Shown: positions 7,201 through 7,771 of the stretch, piece after piece
Layout: each line of letters opens with the position of its first letter
How positions within the stretch are numbered: position 1 is the stretch's first letter
NCBI GenBank assembly: GCA_003567255.1
Contig: PWZW01000023.1
Span: 1 to 7,771 of the forward strand
DNA length: 7,771 nucleotides
Direction: 5' to 3'
DNA from: Puniceicoccaceae bacterium
GTDB taxonomy: Bacteria; Verrucomicrobiota; Verrucomicrobiia; Opitutales; Coraliomargaritaceae
The notes under the pieces: generated by a model
Told to the model about the DNA's origin: nothing
The model's database searches: none
What the model saw: the letters and a program-made list of their open reading frames with translations, nothing else
Made by a program: the position numbers and the translations under genes

Positions 7201-7379
7201 ATCACTGGTCGAAAGATTTGGCCACCTTCCATGCCGACGGGGCCTCCGACGGAGACGGGACTACGGTCACCTTCGTCCGTGGCGAGGTCCTCGACGGCAT
7301 GGTCACCGTCACGGCCACGATGCACGGCACGCCGACCGACCGCATTTTTGTCGTGCTCGCCGTTACGCATCTTGAATAG
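4299..7379 (+). CDS. Large secreted multidomain protein: PL7-like lyase domain, He_PIG, LamG, unknown beta region, PKD, C-terminal shared domain
   Basis: This 1026-residue paralogue of the preceding gene has a Sec signal peptide (MKRIRQ, hydrophobic core, likely cleavage near Ser-Ala-His-Gly, residue 20). Residues ~26-235 match the PL7-like domain of gene 1: R87-SEL-R91, Q131-I-Y133 and YFKTGAY (212-218), again with Tyr where PL7 enzymes have the catalytic His. Residues ~240-331 resemble a He_PIG/cadherin-like domain (ASDPENDPLTF, then SGTPSSGDGG). Residues ~343-575 form a LamG-type domain (GGSVRFNGGSD, TVSLWFSV, GQWHHVALVLN, GWIDDFVVWNRALSASEI). Residues ~577-795 are beta-rich and unrecognised. 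Residues 800-887 are an uninterrupted PKD domain (PVADAGDDQTV). Residues 892-1026 are the C-terminal domain shared with gene 1. ATG 4299 has no Shine-Dalgarno sequence but directly begins the signal peptide. The likely role is extracellular polysaccharide binding and cleavage; substrate and activity are unproven. Confidence 0.85.
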   Translation: MKRIRQILFALICVCSSAHGQSEPQVPFDLEKFQPVLSQCRLHSPRTSNPIAVSNGNFGGYELPGRFYLGDDGATMVLATTTSDRDRSELRHNFNWPVTEQEVHYSARLRFAKLVPHQEDFWQRRRLNFVQIYVPGIPLGPVLLVRGDVNFDGTEDHLWATVQGGETHDLGPRPDGFFNLYIRVNGGILQIFINGELKAEDNLFRFAGEIAYFKTGAYHRGIRPHAVEFDSLSITAGPFNHPPVFTSNPIIKVDAIEEEAYSATITGDASDPENDPLTFSKVSGPAWLNIAPNGDLSGTPSSGDGGLNRWTVEVSDDDGNVDRATLEIVVDSGNAPSTVSRVSTLARLAYATFDTDTSDRDNNLTMALADGAVIDAGSGRFGGSVRFNGGSDRVTIDNHEDFNDGNPPYIERTVSLWFSVDSVSGRQMIFESGGSSRGFNIYLEDDTLYVGGWDSILDDSDTATWPGTWRSVRGVTPGQWHHVALVLNASGNPTAPTIGQFFAYLNGVEFDIGNSIGMQVWNHTNASAIGGVAGDSKYHDEGLEPSNMVGWIDDFVVWNRALSASEIATIASVLPIVTFDFGTGVDKTAYQEAGFTAASNSNFTITDRADDLRFRSTANNQTGGITRTFAGLGGGERKDFTVTAQYTLSDFHSWTSNGGRPGSILLFANSSSVDDINNTGLAVQVWCDQSQPYQKFRISSGINNTATVNETIQWNADERANFGNGNILEMTVDVTFSGTDSMLVEATLTRLNNGDSVTVSFSTDSASTFIGGEYFGFGGRFSNTYETDLNTFSIFPHGNNPPVADAGDDQTVAEIDGSGNTPVALDGSGSHDPDGIIFSYVWSVGGIQIATGPNPTVSLSAGTHLLTLTVIDNLGASHSDTVTITVTDSVQESFGNWISGFALEERAGFNDDYNNDGVPNGIKFFFGIDPTAPSRGLSVIAPAVASPHQFTFTHPMAEGLPADIHGAYHWSKDLATFHADGASDGDGTTVTFVRGEVLDGMVTVTATMHGTPTDRIFVVLAVTHLE
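6972..7376 (+). other. C-terminal shared domain of gene 2 (paralogous to 3771-4175)
   Basis: This is the gene 2 copy of the shared 135-residue domain. The loop residues D912, N914, D916, G917 and N920 are kept and position 12 is again Lys (K923). At DNA level it contains a 33-bp block (7136-7168) identical to 3935-3967 of gene 1. Shared ends with unrelated middles suggest the domain is a mobile module with a common job, possibly export or cell-surface retention (inference). Confidence 0.7.
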
Positions 7380-7590
7380 GTTCAAGACCAGTCTCAACAC
7401 AGCCAGGCTGAAGTAGGCATTAGTCAAGCATACTAAAAGTTGCATTTTGTACCGAATCCTCGCATATTTCTACTTCTCTAAGCGACGGTCATATCAAAAC
7501 CCCCAATAGACTGATCAAGCCGCAAAACCACATTAGGGTGCAACGCGGCGGCGGCAACGTCATGGCGGTGTCAAAAACCTCAAAGAAAAC
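7380..7590. other. Intergenic spacer before the esterase gene
   Basis: This 211-bp gap has no convincing terminator. The CAGCCAGGCTG palindrome at about 7400-7411 has too short a stem and loop and no T-tract. A weak promoter-like pair exists (TTGCAT 7440-7445, 17 bp, CATATT 7463-7468) but each box matches the consensus poorly. A ten-codon frame at 7562-7594 overlaps the next start codon as GTGA, without a ribosome-binding site of its own. Confidence 0.45.
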
Positions 7591-7771
7591 GTGAATATCG
7601 AAAATAAAAAACCCAGCCTTTTAAAAGTTTATTTTGTTTGTGCCTTGGCCATTTTCCTGTCGGCACATGGCCGAGCGGAAAATGAGGTCGTCGACCTGAT
7701 TATTGTCTCAGGCCAATCCAATGCGGTCGGGTTCGACACTCGTGCGAGTGATTTACCGGAAGATCCGCGTG
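7591..7771 (+). CDS. SASA-type carbohydrate esterase (sialate O-acetylesterase-like, CE6), 5' part only
   Basis: Only the first 60 residues are in the window; the gene continues past the right edge. The start is GTG 7591: no ATG, other GTG or TTG lies between it and the in-frame stop at 7534-7536, and no internal Met occurs. It opens with a signal peptide (NKK, then a hydrophobic core, with cleavage likely around Ala-His-Gly-Arg-Ala). It continues with VVDLIIVSGQSNAVGFD, whose GQSNA block carries the nucleophilic Ser of SASA/DUF303 SGNH-type esterases, which remove O-acetyl groups from sugars. The remaining catalytic residues (a C-terminal Asp/His pair in the family) lie outside the window. 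No strong Shine-Dalgarno sequence is visible; AAAGAAAA at 7582-7589 is poor. Neighbouring lyase-like genes fit deacetylation of a polysaccharide rather than sialic acid metabolism (inference). Confidence 0.8.
   Translation, partial: MNIENKKPSLLKVYFVCALAIFLSAHGRAENEVVDLIIVSGQSNAVGFDTRASDLPEDPR

Overview
The window reads as part of a polysaccharide-degradation locus from a bacterium with roughly 55-60% GC, most likely a marine member of the Verrucomicrobiota (Opitutales/Puniceicoccales-like). This is an inference from three things: very large secreted multidomain proteins built of lyase, Calx-beta, PKD, He_PIG and LamG-type modules; a C-terminal module with a DxNxDG loop followed by a short beta-rich domain; and a SASA-type esterase with a GQSNA motif. 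No rRNA, tRNA, CRISPR array or transposase was seen.

Layout: positions 1-680 hold no credible gene. They contain an imperfect 16-bp-stem hairpin (8-43), three tandem copies of a 41-bp unit with a perfect 10-bp palindromic core (73-195), a perfect TATAAT box (308-313) downstream of a small inverted repeat, and a C-rich, gene-free leader. Gene 1 (681-4178, 1165 aa) and gene 2 (4299-7379, 1026 aa) are tandem paralogues on the + strand. A third gene starts at GTG 7591 and runs off the right edge (60 residues visible).

Genes 1 and 2 both begin with a signal peptide and a domain resembling the PL7/alginate_lyase2 beta-jelly-roll (RSELR, Q-[VI]-Y and [FY]FKTGxY motifs). Both end in a nearly shared ~135-residue domain, but the middles are unrelated. 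Gene 1 has a Calx-beta-like domain and two PKD domains, each apparently interrupted by a ConA/LamG-like jelly roll. Gene 2 has a He_PIG-like domain, a LamG domain, an unrecognised beta-rich region and a single uninterrupted PKD. In both, the His of the PL7 QIH motif is Tyr.

Together the genes suggest extracellular attack on an acidic, possibly O-acetylated, polysaccharide: two surface or secreted lyase-like proteins with carbohydrate-binding modules, and a CE6/SASA-type esterase that may remove acetyl groups. The substrate cannot be fixed from sequence, and the altered catalytic motif means that lyase activity itself is unproven.
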